A stretch of 45,700 nucleotides of DNA. Source: Prochlorococcus sp. AG-424-P23. GTDB lineage: Bacteria; Cyanobacteriota; Cyanobacteriia; PCC-6307; Cyanobiaceae. The notes below the pieces were generated by a model. That model had not been told where the DNA came from, ran no database searches, and saw only the letters and a list, made by a program, of their open reading frames with translations. The stretch is from the NCBI GenBank assembly GCA_003210135.1, contig QCNK01000013.1, forward strand, positions 1 through 45,700. The letters run 5' to 3'. A program made the position numbers and the translations under genes. Position 1 is the first letter of the stretch. Each line of letters begins with the position of its first letter. Below are positions 36,424 to 44,718 of the stretch, piece by piece.

Positions 36424-36918
36424 ATGAACGAATCTAAATGTCCTGTTCCCAAAGAGCAACAACCCACAAATGAATTTATCGAATTGTCAAAATCTATCAT
36501 TTTTTCTTGGCCAAAAACAAAAAAATCATTAGTTCTCATATTGATTAAATTCTGGGTAAGTGCTTTTGCACTTTTTCTTGTTATTTCTTCAGGAAGTGTT
36601 TATTTTAAGACATCACTTTTAAAATATATCCTGTTAAGTTTTTTTAGTAGCTTATCAATACCGCTCCTAATTATTATCAGATTATATCTTGGTTGGAAGC
36701 ATGTATTTAAAAGATTAACATCTGAAAGAGTTGAGTACGAAGAATCGGGTTGGTATGACGGTCAAGTATGGATAAAACCATTAGTTTTAAGAGAAAAAGA
36801 ATCCCTAATCGCAACAATTGAAGTGAAACCAATTTTAAATAATTTAATTCAAATTTTTTCTATTATTTTAGTCTTAGTTTTATCAGGCATTTTACTTTTT
36901 CAATATAATAATTTCTAA
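36424..36918 (+). CDS. Ycf36/CGLD27-family membrane protein (DUF1230)
   Basis: 164 residues starting with the CPVPKEQQPTNEF segment, the marker I associate with Ycf36/CGLD27 (DUF1230). Two membrane segments at about 40-60 and 66-88 are followed by ERVEYEESGWYDGQVW, also typical, and a final pair of hydrophobic stretches. The family is conserved from cyanobacteria to plants; the plant protein has been tied to iron-deficiency responses (family knowledge, not shown here). It ends one base before the asparaginase start, so the two are coupled. Confidence 0.8.
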   Translation: MNESKCPVPKEQQPTNEFIELSKSIIFSWPKTKKSLVLILIKFWVSAFALFLVISSGSVYFKTSLLKYILLSFFSSLSIPLLIIIRLYLGWKHVFKRLTSERVEYEESGWYDGQVWIKPLVLREKESLIATIEVKPILNNLIQIFSIILVLVLSGILLFQYNNF

Positions 36919-37884
36919 ATGAGTTCAAACTTCAAAAATCTGTATACATCAAATAATCCTCCTTTACAAGCAACATTAATGAGGGGTTCAAATATTGAGT
37001 CGATCCATAAAATTCATGCTGTAATTAGTGACAAAAAAGGAAGAGTTTTAATGTGTGCAGGCAATCCAGAATATAAAAGTTTCATAAGGTCAGCATTAAA
37101 ACCTTTTCAGGCAATACCATTTGTTAGTAGTGGAGCTGCATCAAAAATAAATAATGATTCTAAATCAGTTGCATTAGCATGCGGTTCACATAGTGGATCA
37201 AAACTTCATTCAAGGGAAGCCTTCAAAATTTTATGGGAATATGATATTGACATTAATAATCTAAAATGTCCAAAATCGAAGACTAGTCCATTAGAGCATA
37301 ACTGCTCAGGTAAACATGCAGCTTTTCTAGCTACATGTAAAAAAATGAATTGGCCGTTAGATAGTTACTTAAAGGGAGATCATCCACTTCAAATTGAAAT
37401 ATTCAGAATTATTTCTGAATTACTTAAAATTCCAATATCCGAAATTAAAGCAGAGCGTGACGATTGTGGTGCACCAACTCTTTATTTAAAACTAATAGAA
37501 ATGTCCAAGTTATATTCTCTTCTTAGCAGCTCCGAAAATGCTGAATTAGAACAAATCAGTAGAGCCATGACAACGAATCCAATCATGATAAGTGACAACA
37601 ATAAATTTGATACAGAAATAATCAAGGCTTCTCATGGTCAAGTCATAGGTAAAGGTGGTGCCGAAGGAATACAATGCCTATGTAAGGTAAATGAAGGTAT
37701 AGGACTTGCCTTAAAAGTTGAAGATGGATCAAAAAGGGCCAAGCATGCCGTAGCTCTTCACTTACTAAAACAGTTAGAGTGGATATCTGACTTAAGAATT
37801 CAAGACATTGAAGAAAAAGTGTTTAATTTTTCTGAAGGGGTAAGAATTGAAGTTAAAGGTCAATTAAATTTCCAAGAATCCTAA
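36919..37884 (+). CDS. L-asparaginase II family protein (Rhizobium-type)
   Basis: 321 residues of the PF06089-like asparaginase family, distinct from the E. coli type: RGSNIESIHKIHAVI at the start, RSALKPFQAIP, ACGSHSGS, HNCSGKHAAFLATC and the RDDCGAP segment. The Ser-x-Lys and Cys/Asp-rich motifs mark the active-site region in this family. It would hydrolyse asparagine to aspartate and ammonia, or act on a related amide. It starts at the base after the stop of the Ycf36-like gene. Soluble, with no signal peptide. Confidence 0.85.
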   Translation: MSSNFKNLYTSNNPPLQATLMRGSNIESIHKIHAVISDKKGRVLMCAGNPEYKSFIRSALKPFQAIPFVSSGAASKINNDSKSVALACGSHSGSKLHSREAFKILWEYDIDINNLKCPKSKTSPLEHNCSGKHAAFLATCKKMNWPLDSYLKGDHPLQIEIFRIISELLKIPISEIKAERDDCGAPTLYLKLIEMSKLYSLLSSSENAELEQISRAMTTNPIMISDNNKFDTEIIKASHGQVIGKGGAEGIQCLCKVNEGIGLALKVEDGSKRAKHAVALHLLKQLEWISDLRIQDIEEKVFNFSEGVRIEVKGQLNFQES

Positions 37885-37929
37885 ATAAATAGAAAAAATA
37901 ACACTTTCAGATGTATGCTATGTATATGC

Positions 37930-38006
<77 letters not shown>

Positions 38007-38011
38007 ATGAT

Positions 38012-38037
38012 AAAGCCCGCCACGAGCGGGTTTTTTT
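38012..38037 (+). terminator. Rho-independent terminator of the initiator tRNA
   Basis: Stem CCCGC/GCGGG (38016-38020 and 38026-38030) with loop CACGA, extended by A-T pairs with the preceding AAA, and followed by a run of seven T. It lies 6 bases after the tRNA CCA end. Confidence 0.9.
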
Positions 38038-38379
38038 AATGATAGCAATTAGTTTCAGAAATCAATCAGGTTTGTAAACTGAAAATTTTTACCATTTTAA
38101 AAAGGAGTACATTAGTAATTATTAGAGATCCTTTTGCATGGAGAATTTAAAATCAACTCTCACAACTAATCCTATAATTATAAACAATATTCCTATGTAA
38201 GAGTTTAAGGAAAGCTCCAAAATATTTAATTAAGTTTCTTAATAAATATTAGCTCATAAATCATTTCTATTAAATAGTCCCATAACAAAAAAATTAAAAT
38301 AAAGTCCAGTATATTGAATCTTTTTTTTATTTATTAAGTGAGTTATAAGGTAGAGTGGCCACTATTGTTTTAGAAATAC
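38038..38379. other. Gene-poor AT-rich region after the tRNA
   Basis: About 340 bases with no convincing gene. The only coding-like piece is a 32-codon minus-strand ORF at 38122-38220 with a TTG start and one hydrophobic stretch (YIGILFIIIGLVV), too weak to call as a gene. No strong hairpin was seen. The composition is markedly AT-rich, ending in a poly-T tract near 38320-38330. Confidence 0.5.
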
Positions 38380-38526
38380 ATGCAAAATTTGCTACAACGC
38401 GATCTAGGTTCAAGTTTACTTTCAGTTGCTGTTATTTTAGGTTGGTTAGGATTATTTTTTATCTTCCTGAGAATATTAACAATATTAATAAAAAGAATCC
38501 TCGAAGCTATTTTTAAAAAATCCTAA
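38380..38526 (+). CDS. 48-residue single-span membrane protein
   Basis: An ATG ORF: a short polar start (MQNLLQRDLGSS), a long hydrophobic segment at about 13-37 (LLSVAVILGWLGLFFIFL...), then a basic end (KRILEAIFKKS). The topology is a plausible one-helix protein with the positive end in the cytosol. I do not recognise it. It lies between the tRNA terminator and the DUF2862 gene, in the same direction as the latter. Confidence 0.5.
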   Translation: MQNLLQRDLGSSLLSVAVILGWLGLFFIFLRILTILIKRILEAIFKKS

Positions 38527-38596
38527 CAAATATAGTAATTTAATTATTTTTAATTAATAGCCTAATTATCTTAAGAGTAGGTATAATAACCTAAAA

Positions 38597-38986
38597 ATGT
38601 CAATTCTAGATAAAGTTAAAGTAGGTAATTCTGTTCAAGTAAACATAGAACAATCAAAGGATAGACTTACAAAAGAAATTATTGAAGCTATAAATGTTTC
38701 TTCTGTGGGCAAGATACTCGATTTTAGAATAACTGATGGAAAAGGTATAGGAGTTATTTTGCAATTATCTAATGGTAAAGAACAATGGTTTTTTGAAAAT
38801 GAAATTGATCTTCTAGATGAGAATGGTAATTTAATAAAAAAAATTAATGATAATGAAGAGAATAATAATTTTGCATTCAATATTTTAAAAAGACTAGAAT
38901 ATGAAAATAAAAATAAGGTTAGCGAATTACTTAATCCAATTAATTTTTTTCTCTGGCTAGTTGTTTCGTTTAAAGATATTTTTTAA
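38597..38986 (+). CDS. DUF2862-family protein
   Basis: 129 residues. The N-terminal 75 contain the DUF2862 pattern: a V-K-V-G-N-S-V opening, VGKILDFRITDGKGIGVILQLSNG and the acidic end with WFFENEIDLLD, probably a small beta-barrel. The family is cyanobacterial and its function unknown. The C-terminal 45 residues, with an Asn/Glu linker and a hydrophobic end (INFFLWLVVSF), are an addition not usual in the core. The gene is 71 bases ahead of the ABC ATPase, and its stop has no terminator. Confidence 0.72.
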   Translation: MSILDKVKVGNSVQVNIEQSKDRLTKEIIEAINVSSVGKILDFRITDGKGIGVILQLSNGKEQWFFENEIDLLDENGNLIKKINDNEENNNFAFNILKRLEYENKNKVSELLNPINFFLWLVVSFKDIF

Positions 38987-39057
38987 ATTATCAAAAAATT
39001 TTCTAAAATAGAAAAATATTAATAATAAATAAAACATCAATAGAATAAAAAATAGTA

Positions 39058-40047
39058 ATGGTAAAAAATATTATCAATGTAGAAAATTTGTCTAAGTCAT
39101 TTGATGTCTCTTCAAAAGAACCAGGATTGAAAGGTACGATTAAACATTTTTTTATAAGGAAAACAAAAAGTTTAAAGGTTATAAAAGATATAAGTTTTGA
39201 AATCAAAGAAGGTGAAATAGTAGGTTTTCTAGGTGCTAATGGAGCTGGGAAAACAACAATTTTAAAAATGCTTTGTGGCTTAATTTATCCAAGTAAAGGT
39301 TCAATATTAGTTTCAGGCTATTCGCCCTTTAGAAGAAAAGAAAATTTCCTAAAAAAAATCACATTAATAATGGGTCAAAAGCAACAACTTATTTGGGATC
39401 TTCCACCTATTGAATCATTTTATTTGAATGCATCAATATATGACCTAGATAAGTTCGAAGCAAAAAGAAGAATAAAAAAATTATCAGATATGCTTGAGAT
39501 TGATGATGAACTATACATACCTGTTAGAAAACTTTCTTTAGGTCAGCGTATGAAGTCAGAATTACTAGCAGCATTGATTCATGAACCAAATATTCTATTT
39601 TTAGATGAGCCTACACTTGGTTTAGATATTAATGCTCAGAGAAATTTAAGAAAATTTCTCAAAAAATATAATAAAGAAACTAACGCAACGATTTGCCTAA
39701 CGAGTCACTACATGAAAGATATCACCTCGCTTTGCAAGAGGGTTATATGTGTTCACAATGGGTCCATCTCATATGATGGAGAACTAGATTTATTATTAAA
39801 AAAACTATCTCCTGTTAAAGAAATATTAATAGTTTTTCGCTCAGATGAAGATGCACTTAAATTAGAAAATTATGGTTTTACTATTAAAAACAAAATAAAG
39901 AATGAAATTACAATAAATGTGGAAAATAACTCTATTACTTCTTCATTGAAAACTATTTTTAATAATTTTGATATTGAAGACATCTATATAAATGAACCAC
40001 CCATAGATGAAGTTATTGGGAAAATATTAATAAAAAAAAATATATGA
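39058..40047 (+). CDS. ABC-2-type exporter ATP-binding subunit
   Basis: 329 residues: Walker A GANGAGKT at 59-66, signature LSLGQRM, Walker B ILFLDEPTLGLD and switch TSHYMKD. A C-terminal extension of about 90 residues resembles that of drug or polysaccharide exporter ATPases. It overlaps the first permease gene by four bases, and the second permease overlaps that one, giving a coupled three-gene exporter. Substrate unknown. Members of this group with paired DUF990-type permeases are common in cyanobacteria, by recollection. Confidence 0.9.
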   Translation: MVKNIINVENLSKSFDVSSKEPGLKGTIKHFFIRKTKSLKVIKDISFEIKEGEIVGFLGANGAGKTTILKMLCGLIYPSKGSILVSGYSPFRRKENFLKKITLIMGQKQQLIWDLPPIESFYLNASIYDLDKFEAKRRIKKLSDMLEIDDELYIPVRKLSLGQRMKSELLAALIHEPNILFLDEPTLGLDINAQRNLRKFLKKYNKETNATICLTSHYMKDITSLCKRVICVHNGSISYDGELDLLLKKLSPVKEILIVFRSDEDALKLENYGFTIKNKIKNEITINVENNSITSSLKTIFNNFDIEDIYINEPPIDEVIGKILIKKNI

Positions 40048-40838
40048 TATCTAATCTAATTAACCGCAAAATATTAACTTTATTAAAAGTCCAATATTCA
40101 AACATGTTGGAATATAGGGTAGAGATTGCATTATGGGCGATTTCAGGAGTCATTCCTTTTTTCATGTTAAATATATGGACAAATAACAGCCTCAATGAAT
40201 CCATAAACATTAGTAATGTTATGCTTTCTAGGTATTTCTTATGTGCTTTTTTTGTAAGACAATTTTCTGTCGTTTGGGTTGTATTTAGCTTTGAAGAAGA
40301 TTCTCTTATGGGGAAAGTATCTCCTTATTTAATACAACCTCTTAATCCGTTTTTCAGATATTTTGCACAACATCTTGCTGAACAAATAACAAGATTCCCT
40401 TTCGCAATAATAATCGCATTTTTCTTTTTTATTTTTAACCCAGAAAGCATATGGATTCCAAATCTGGGTATTTTACTCTTATCTATATTATCAACTTTTT
40501 TATCTTTCTTAATTCAATTTTTAATTCAGTCAATAGTTGCATGTCTATGTTTCTGGACAGAAAAAGCATCATCCATCGAAAGATTGTTATTTATACCAAC
40601 TTTATTTCTCTCGGGTCTTTTAGCTCCAGTGGTTTCTTTTCCTGAATATGTTAAATCTTGGATTTATTTAACTCCTTTTCCATATTTAATAGATTTCCCT
40701 GCAAACGTACTATCAGGTAACCCAACAAATATTGCCGGAGGCTTAAGTATACAAGTTCTTTGGGTTTTATTACTTTTCCCAGCATTTAAAAAAATGTGGT
40801 CTGCAGGAACAAAAAAATATACTGCAATGGGATCATGA
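40044..40838 (+). CDS. ABC-2-type exporter permease, DUF990-like, first subunit
   Basis: 264 residues with about six membrane segments. An N-terminal polar stretch (LLKVQYSNMLEYRVE) and SPYLIQPLNPFFRYFAQHLAEQ are typical of the ABC2_membrane_6 (DUF990) permeases. The start ATG overlaps the ATPase stop. The partner permease follows with an ATGA overlap. The two permeases are unlike enough to form a heterodimer. Confidence 0.8.
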   Translation: MISNLINRKILTLLKVQYSNMLEYRVEIALWAISGVIPFFMLNIWTNNSLNESINISNVMLSRYFLCAFFVRQFSVVWVVFSFEEDSLMGKVSPYLIQPLNPFFRYFAQHLAEQITRFPFAIIIAFFFFIFNPESIWIPNLGILLLSILSTFLSFLIQFLIQSIVACLCFWTEKASSIERLLFIPTLFLSGLLAPVVSFPEYVKSWIYLTPFPYLIDFPANVLSGNPTNIAGGLSIQVLWVLLLFPAFKKMWSAGTKKYTAMGS

Positions 40839-41629
40839 ATCCAAGAAAATATTTAAAAGTTTACAAAAAATTTTTACATACTTCTTTCGCTTCTGAATTG
40901 GAGTATAAAACAAATATATTAATTGATTTAATCACTGCAATTTTAAGTTTAATAGGGAGTATTTTTTTATTATCTATATTCTTTCAAAACAACGTGAGTA
41001 TTGGAGACTGGGAATTTGAAGAGGCCCTAATAATTCAAGGTATTTATACAATTCTCAATGGAATAACTAATACATGGTTCAATCCTAATCTTTCAGAAAT
41101 AGTGAAACATGTAAGAGAAGGGACTTTAGATTTTGTACTTTTAAAACCTATTGATAGTCAATTTTTTATCTCATTAAAAAAAATTAACCCATCCGGTTTT
41201 TTAGAAATAATGCTTGGGCTCTGCTTATTGTTATTCTGCATCAAAATCAATCAAATAAATTTGAATTTAAGTTTTTTGAGTTTATCTTTAATTACGGTAA
41301 CGTGTTCAATATGTATTTTATATAGCTTATGGTTTTTTATTTCTACAACTACTATTTGGTTTGTTAAGACATGGAACGCAACTGAAGTATTAAGATCTTT
41401 CCTTTATGTTGGAAGATTTCCTTTAAATTCTTTTTCATTTTCTCTTAGGATATTTTTTAGTGTTTTTATTCCTATTGCATTTATAACTACAATTCCTTCT
41501 GAAGTTTTCCTTGGTCTTTCTCAATCTTGGAAAATATTGCTTGAAATTATCGTTGCACTAGTATTTCTTATAACCTCTAGAAAGTTCTGGTTGTTTGCAT
41601 TGAAATTCTATTCATCGGCATCTAGCTAA
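40835..41629 (+). CDS. ABC-2-type exporter permease, DUF990-like, second subunit
   Basis: 264 residues (MNPRKYLKVYKKFLHTSFASELEY...) with about six hydrophobic segments and an ELEYKTN opening parallel to the MLEYRVE of the first permease. A longer open frame begins at 40796, but ATG 40835 forms an ATGA overlap with the upstream stop and gives the family-like N-terminus, so it is preferred. The end of the gene meets a convergent small gene after 3 bases. Confidence 0.8.
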   Translation: MNPRKYLKVYKKFLHTSFASELEYKTNILIDLITAILSLIGSIFLLSIFFQNNVSIGDWEFEEALIIQGIYTILNGITNTWFNPNLSEIVKHVREGTLDFVLLKPIDSQFFISLKKINPSGFLEIMLGLCLLLFCIKINQINLNLSFLSLSLITVTCSICILYSLWFFISTTTIWFVKTWNATEVLRSFLYVGRFPLNSFSFSLRIFFSVFIPIAFITTIPSEVFLGLSQSWKILLEIIVALVFLITSRKFWLFALKFYSSASS

Positions 41630-41632
41630 ATA

Positions 41633-41899
41633 TTATTTAACAACCTCCCTACATAATTCCCAAATTCGCTGTTTACTATTCAGGGTAGAAAGCCTAGATA
41701 ACTTCTTAAAATTAGTTGTAGATTTTTCAAAAGGTAAAAGCCTACAGTGGTATTGAATTTGATAATGCCTTGAAATGATTCCTAATTTAATTGCAACATC
41801 GCCAAGGATAATTATTAGTGAGAAAATAAAAACTAAACCCAAAAAATATGAAATTGACTTTGAATAATTTTCATTTTCAGTTTTTAATTCAAACTTCAT
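41633..41899 (-). CDS. Small single-span protein, function unknown
   Basis: 88 residues. One membrane segment at about 17-39 (SYFLGLVFIFSLIIILGDVA) is followed by a soluble basic half with two Cys (HCRLLPFE and ELCREVVK) and a Leu/Ser/Lys-rich stretch. No family recognised. Its ATG overlaps the TAA of the gene at 41899-42138 by one base (TAATG), so the two are translationally coupled. Convergent with the ABC permease. Confidence 0.55.
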   Translation of the reverse strand: MKFELKTENENYSKSISYFLGLVFIFSLIIILGDVAIKLGIISRHYQIQYHCRLLPFEKSTTNFKKLSRLSTLNSKQRIWELCREVVK

Positions 41900-42138
41900 T
41901 ATTTAACTATGTGCTGGGGACACTTTATTGCTGCAATAGCGACAGCTGTAACTTTAAAATTTTCTGACTTTTCAATAACCTTTTTTACCTCTAATGGTCC
42001 AAATTTATTACTTGCATCACTATAGGAAAGTAGTAAAGATTTGTAATTATCATGACCTAAATCTCTATATTCGCAGAAATTATCTCCCACATAATTCAAA
42101 AGAGTTAGTAATGTTAATTCAATCATCAAATCATTCAA
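41899..42138 (-). CDS. Small soluble protein with Cys-Pro tail, function unknown
   Basis: 79 residues. The N-terminal helical part (MNDLMIELTLLTLLNYVGDNF) is followed by LGHDNYKSLLLSYSDASNK and ends AAIKCPQHIVK. The SxSDA...VAIAAIKCP element looks like a real, conserved core, but I cannot name it. The TAATG junction with the next gene supports a two-gene unit. An opposite-strand ORF of 67 codons covers part of the same bases but looks like a shadow. Confidence 0.55.
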   Translation of the reverse strand: MNDLMIELTLLTLLNYVGDNFCEYRDLGHDNYKSLLLSYSDASNKFGPLEVKKVIEKSENFKVTAVAIAAIKCPQHIVK

Positions 42139-42296
42139 CTAACAAAGTTCATATGAATAATACAATGCATGAAATTTTTAACAAGTTTATTCACTAAGAA
42201 ATCACTTGAAATTTTGAAATAAGAAGTTTATCCATGAAGTACAAAATCACAAAATTATTTCATAATAGAAAGAATCACACACATAAAATCATAAAA
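42139..42296. other. Intergenic AT-rich stretch upstream of the candidate small RNA
   Basis: No ORF with coding character. The region is AT-rich and includes short TA-rich boxes (for example near 42261-42290) that could serve as -10 elements for a transcript starting near 42295, but no convincing -35 is visible. It also must contain the promoter of the minus-strand gene pair ending at 41633. Confidence 0.4.
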
Positions 42297-42421
42297 GCAC
42301 TATCCGTAGTGTCTCCTTATGGTTCAATTTGCGCTATGGATAGGGGGTTGCATTTATCGCTTAATTGGTTTAAAAATAAGGTTCCCCATCACCCGGCCCC
42401 ACCTTTGTGAGGCCTTTTTTT
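42297..42421 (+). ncRNA. Candidate structured small RNA with terminator
   Basis: A GC-richer island of about 125 bases in an otherwise AT-rich gap, with no ORF. It opens with the hairpin CACTA-TCCG-TAGTG (42298-42311), a UNCG-type tetraloop. CTATCC (42300-42305) can alternatively pair with GGATAG (42338-42343). A G-run (42343-42347) can pair with CCCC (42384-42387). The island ends in a terminator (42395-42421). I see no signature of SRP RNA, tmRNA, RNase P, or the GGAAACA motif of the Yfr2-5 family. A known picocyanobacterial sRNA not recalled here is quite possible. Confidence 0.4.
42395..42421 (+). terminator. Rho-independent terminator of the candidate small RNA
   Basis: Arms GGCC (42395-42398) and GGCC (42411-42414) with an internal C-A mismatch, then CAC/GTG closing a CTTT loop, followed by seven T. 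No protein gene reads into it from the left on the plus strand within 750 bases, so its transcript is probably non-coding. Confidence 0.75.
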
Positions 42422-42573
42422 ATACTTTTTAATAAGTCTTCAACCAAAAGTATTTTTTAACGCAATAATTGATTCTTAAAATTTATATTAATAATAAAAT
42501 ATTAATTTTTCTTTATTAACGGTAACTGCAGTAGTTGGCTTTTTTTTGACGACAACTATGTTGGTATTCACAA
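42422..42573. other. Short gap after the candidate small RNA
   Basis: AT-rich, no ORF. A weak stem TAGTTG/CAACTA (42532-42537 and 42553-42558) with a T-rich loop lies just past the end of the minus-strand permease gene and may mark its 3' end. Confidence 0.35.
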
Positions 42574-43392
42574 TTAATTAATATAAAAGGTTTTTATAGA
42601 TTTTATTAATAAACTAAGGCCAACCAACAGACAAACTGTTGTAAAACACTTCTTAATAACTAGATTTCCTTTTAATTTTGATAAGTGAGCCCCAAAATAT
42701 CCGCCTACAAAAGAACCTATTATCAATATTATTAATAAATTTGAAGGAACTGAACTTATTTTACTCAGAAAAATTGCTCCGGTAAAATTCCAAAAAATTC
42801 CAACAGTAAGGAATGTCAAGCTTATAGCTCGTAGAAAATCCATTCCAAAAGTTCTTATTAAAAGTATTGTTACAAGTAATCCAGTTCCTGAAGAAATAGA
42901 ACCATTCATAATTCCTATTAGGAAAACAAGAATAAAAAATCTAATTTTATGAACTAAATTTAGTTTAATATTTCCAGATGATAAACCCAAACCTGGTGTA
43001 AGAAATGAGTAAAAAGCTAATAATATTGAAATTATGGCTAAGAATAAGTATAAATATTTTTCTGATATATAAACAACTATATAGGTACCAAAAATAACTC
43101 CTGGCAATCCAAAAATTAATATTTGCCAAGCGATCCAAATATCACTTCTTAGAGATTTGTAATTTCTTAAAGAGCCACCTATTCCTAATGCTACTGTTGC
43201 TAATTTATGACTAGCCAAAGCCTGGTGATAAGGAATACCAAATAAAATCAATGCGGGTAATTGTAATAATCCGGCTCCACCTCCAGATATTGCTGAAAAC
43301 GTATTAGATAAAAAAGAGATCAAAAAGATAAATATATTTTTATTTAAAAAATTATCAACACTTAATACAAATGTCGTTAATAAATAAAGCAT
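42574..43392 (-). CDS. TauE/SafE-family (DUF81) membrane transporter
   Basis: 272 residues, about eight hydrophobic segments, two repeats of the TauE/SafE type: SGGGAGLLQLPALILFGIPYHQALASHK in the first half, and NGSISSGTGLLVTILLIRTFGMD in the second. Family members export sulfite, sulfoacetate or other organic anions. Substrate cannot be assigned here. It stands alone on the minus strand between the candidate sRNA and the HNH gene. Confidence 0.88.
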   Translation of the reverse strand: MLYLLTTFVLSVDNFLNKNIFIFLISFLSNTFSAISGGGAGLLQLPALILFGIPYHQALASHKLATVALGIGGSLRNYKSLRSDIWIAWQILIFGLPGVIFGTYIVVYISEKYLYLFLAIISILLAFYSFLTPGLGLSSGNIKLNLVHKIRFFILVFLIGIMNGSISSGTGLLVTILLIRTFGMDFLRAISLTFLTVGIFWNFTGAIFLSKISSVPSNLLIILIIGSFVGGYFGAHLSKLKGNLVIKKCFTTVCLLVGLSLLIKSIKTFYIN

Positions 43393-43523
43393 TTATTTTA
43401 ATTTTAATTTTTAATAATTAAATATTTTTATTTTATAGAGAAAAGTATAAATTACTCAGTCCTATCTTCTGATCATAATTTTATAAAAAACTGTTATTAT
43501 CGGAAATAATTATCAAGAATACT

Positions 43524-43865
43524 ATGCATGGACAAGATGCAATTTATCTTGATCAGCTATGTCCCAAGATAAACAATAAAAGCTGGAGAGAGTCGCTTCA
43601 TAAATTCACTAAATATAAGTGCATTTATTGCGGTAAACCTTCAGAATCGCTTGATCACCTTCATCCAATGTCAAAAGGTGGGGAAAGCAAAACAAGTAAT
43701 TGCGTGCCATGTTGTTTGTCTTGTAATGGGAAGAAATCAGATTCGGAAGTTCTTGGTTGGTACAGAAAACAAAAATTCTATGATCCTAGAAGAGCTATGG
43801 CAATACGAGCATGGTTTAATGATGATTTAAAACTTGCTTCAGTTCTTTTGGACTACTTAAATTAA
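43524..43865 (+). CDS. Stand-alone HNH endonuclease
   Basis: 113 residues with a complete HNH site: zinc pairs CIYC (C33, C36) and CLSC (C64, C67), the DHLHP element with H45 and the conserved Asn residues N59 and N68. Such small HNH proteins may be homing-type, restriction-like or housekeeping nucleases, and some are conserved in picocyanobacteria. No methylase, intron, intein or terminase partner is adjacent, so it is not part of an evident restriction or phage module. Confidence 0.85.
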   Translation: MHGQDAIYLDQLCPKINNKSWRESLHKFTKYKCIYCGKPSESLDHLHPMSKGGESKTSNCVPCCLSCNGKKSDSEVLGWYRKQKFYDPRRAMAIRAWFNDDLKLASVLLDYLN

Positions 43866-43952
43866 ATTTAAATAATACTTTATTTAAGATTACTAAAAAG
43901 TATTTTGAATTAGGGTTAAATATAATTTTCTATTTTGAAACATTAATTTTAT

Positions 43953-44147
43953 TTAAATTGTTCTTTCTTCTTCGATATTTATTTTGTAGTTTTTAAAAAT
44001 CCTAGTATTCGAATAATCATCTTTCCACAATATTGGTGAATCTATGACCTTTCTTTCGGGAGATCTTACTGAAAAAATCAATCCAAATACAAAAAGAATA
44101 GTAATCAAAATAATAGTCATTACTAATTTGTCAGAAATATTATTCAT
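43953..44147 (-). CDS. Small single-span membrane protein
   Basis: 64 residues: one membrane helix at about 9-27 (VMTIILITILFVFGLIFSV), then a polar tail containing SPERKVIDSPILWKDDYSN. Function unknown. It is downstream of the secreted protein gene by 9 bases on the same strand, so the two are probably co-transcribed. Not recognised. Confidence 0.5.
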   Translation of the reverse strand: MNNISDKLVMTIILITILFVFGLIFSVRSPERKVIDSPILWKDDYSNTRIFKNYKINIEEERTI

Positions 44148-44156
44148 TTATTCAAT

Positions 44157-44558
44157 TTATCTAGAAAAATTTTTATCAGGAGTAGTTTTTTCGTAAACTT
44201 CTAGAAAATAAGATTTAAAGTAATCAACGCCCTCCTTTCCAATTAATCCAAATGTCCATCCACAATCATTTACTACTTGCAATGAAATTTGATTTGCTAG
44301 ATCATCTTTTTCAATCCATTTCTTTTGTGGATTATAAGAAAAAGATATGATATTTTCTGTTTTAACAATCGCTGATTTCATCGCTTCATCTTTAGAAAAA
44401 CCATTTTGAATAGCTTTACAATATTTTTTTGAAAAATTATTAGAGATCCTGTTTTGAAGTAAACTTACACTAGGGTCTGACGTATCAAATGCTAAACCTA
44501 TTGGAGGGTTAAATAGGTAAATTACTAAAAAAAATACACCCAAAAAGAACTTTAACAA
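44157..44558 (-). CDS. Secreted or lumenal protein with signal peptide, function unknown
   Basis: 133 residues. The N-terminus has a classic signal peptide: short basic start, hydrophobic core (FFLGVFFLVIYLF) and a likely cleavage near GLAFD. The mature part of about 110 residues is helical and has two cysteines about 50 residues apart (KKYCKAI and VNDCGW) that could form a disulfide outside the cytosol. No family recognised. The start is TTG; an in-frame stop two codons upstream leaves no ATG. Confidence 0.6.
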   Translation of the reverse strand: MLKFFLGVFFLVIYLFNPPIGLAFDTSDPSVSLLQNRISNNFSKKYCKAIQNGFSKDEAMKSAIVKTENIISFSYNPQKKWIEKDDLANQISLQVVNDCGWTFGLIGKEGVDYFKSYFLEVYEKTTPDKNFSR

Positions 44559-44718
44559 AAGCTATACATCAATCTTTATTCATAATATATTAGTTTTTTA
44601 TGGATGCTTTTACAATTAAATCTTGTAATTTCAAAAAAATTAAATTTCAATTTATTAATAATTAATAGGATTGCAGTAAGTTCAGTAATAATAGTCAGAG
44701 GTTTATTTGACTACTTAT

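Noticed and set aside
38122..38220. 32-codon minus-strand ORF with a hydrophobic stretch
   Set aside because: TTG start without an evident ribosome site, and too short in AT-rich DNA; kept only as a remark.
40796..40834. Upstream extension of the second ABC permease
   Set aside because: Reads through the end of the first permease; ATG 40835 gives the usual ATGA coupling.
41994..42197. 67-codon plus-strand ORF
   Set aside because: Overlaps the better minus-strand pair; Asn/His/Tyr-rich shadow composition.
42290..42425. SRP RNA, tmRNA or known riboswitch at the GC-rich island
   Set aside because: The conserved SRP tetraloop region, tmRNA ends and riboswitch cores I know are absent.
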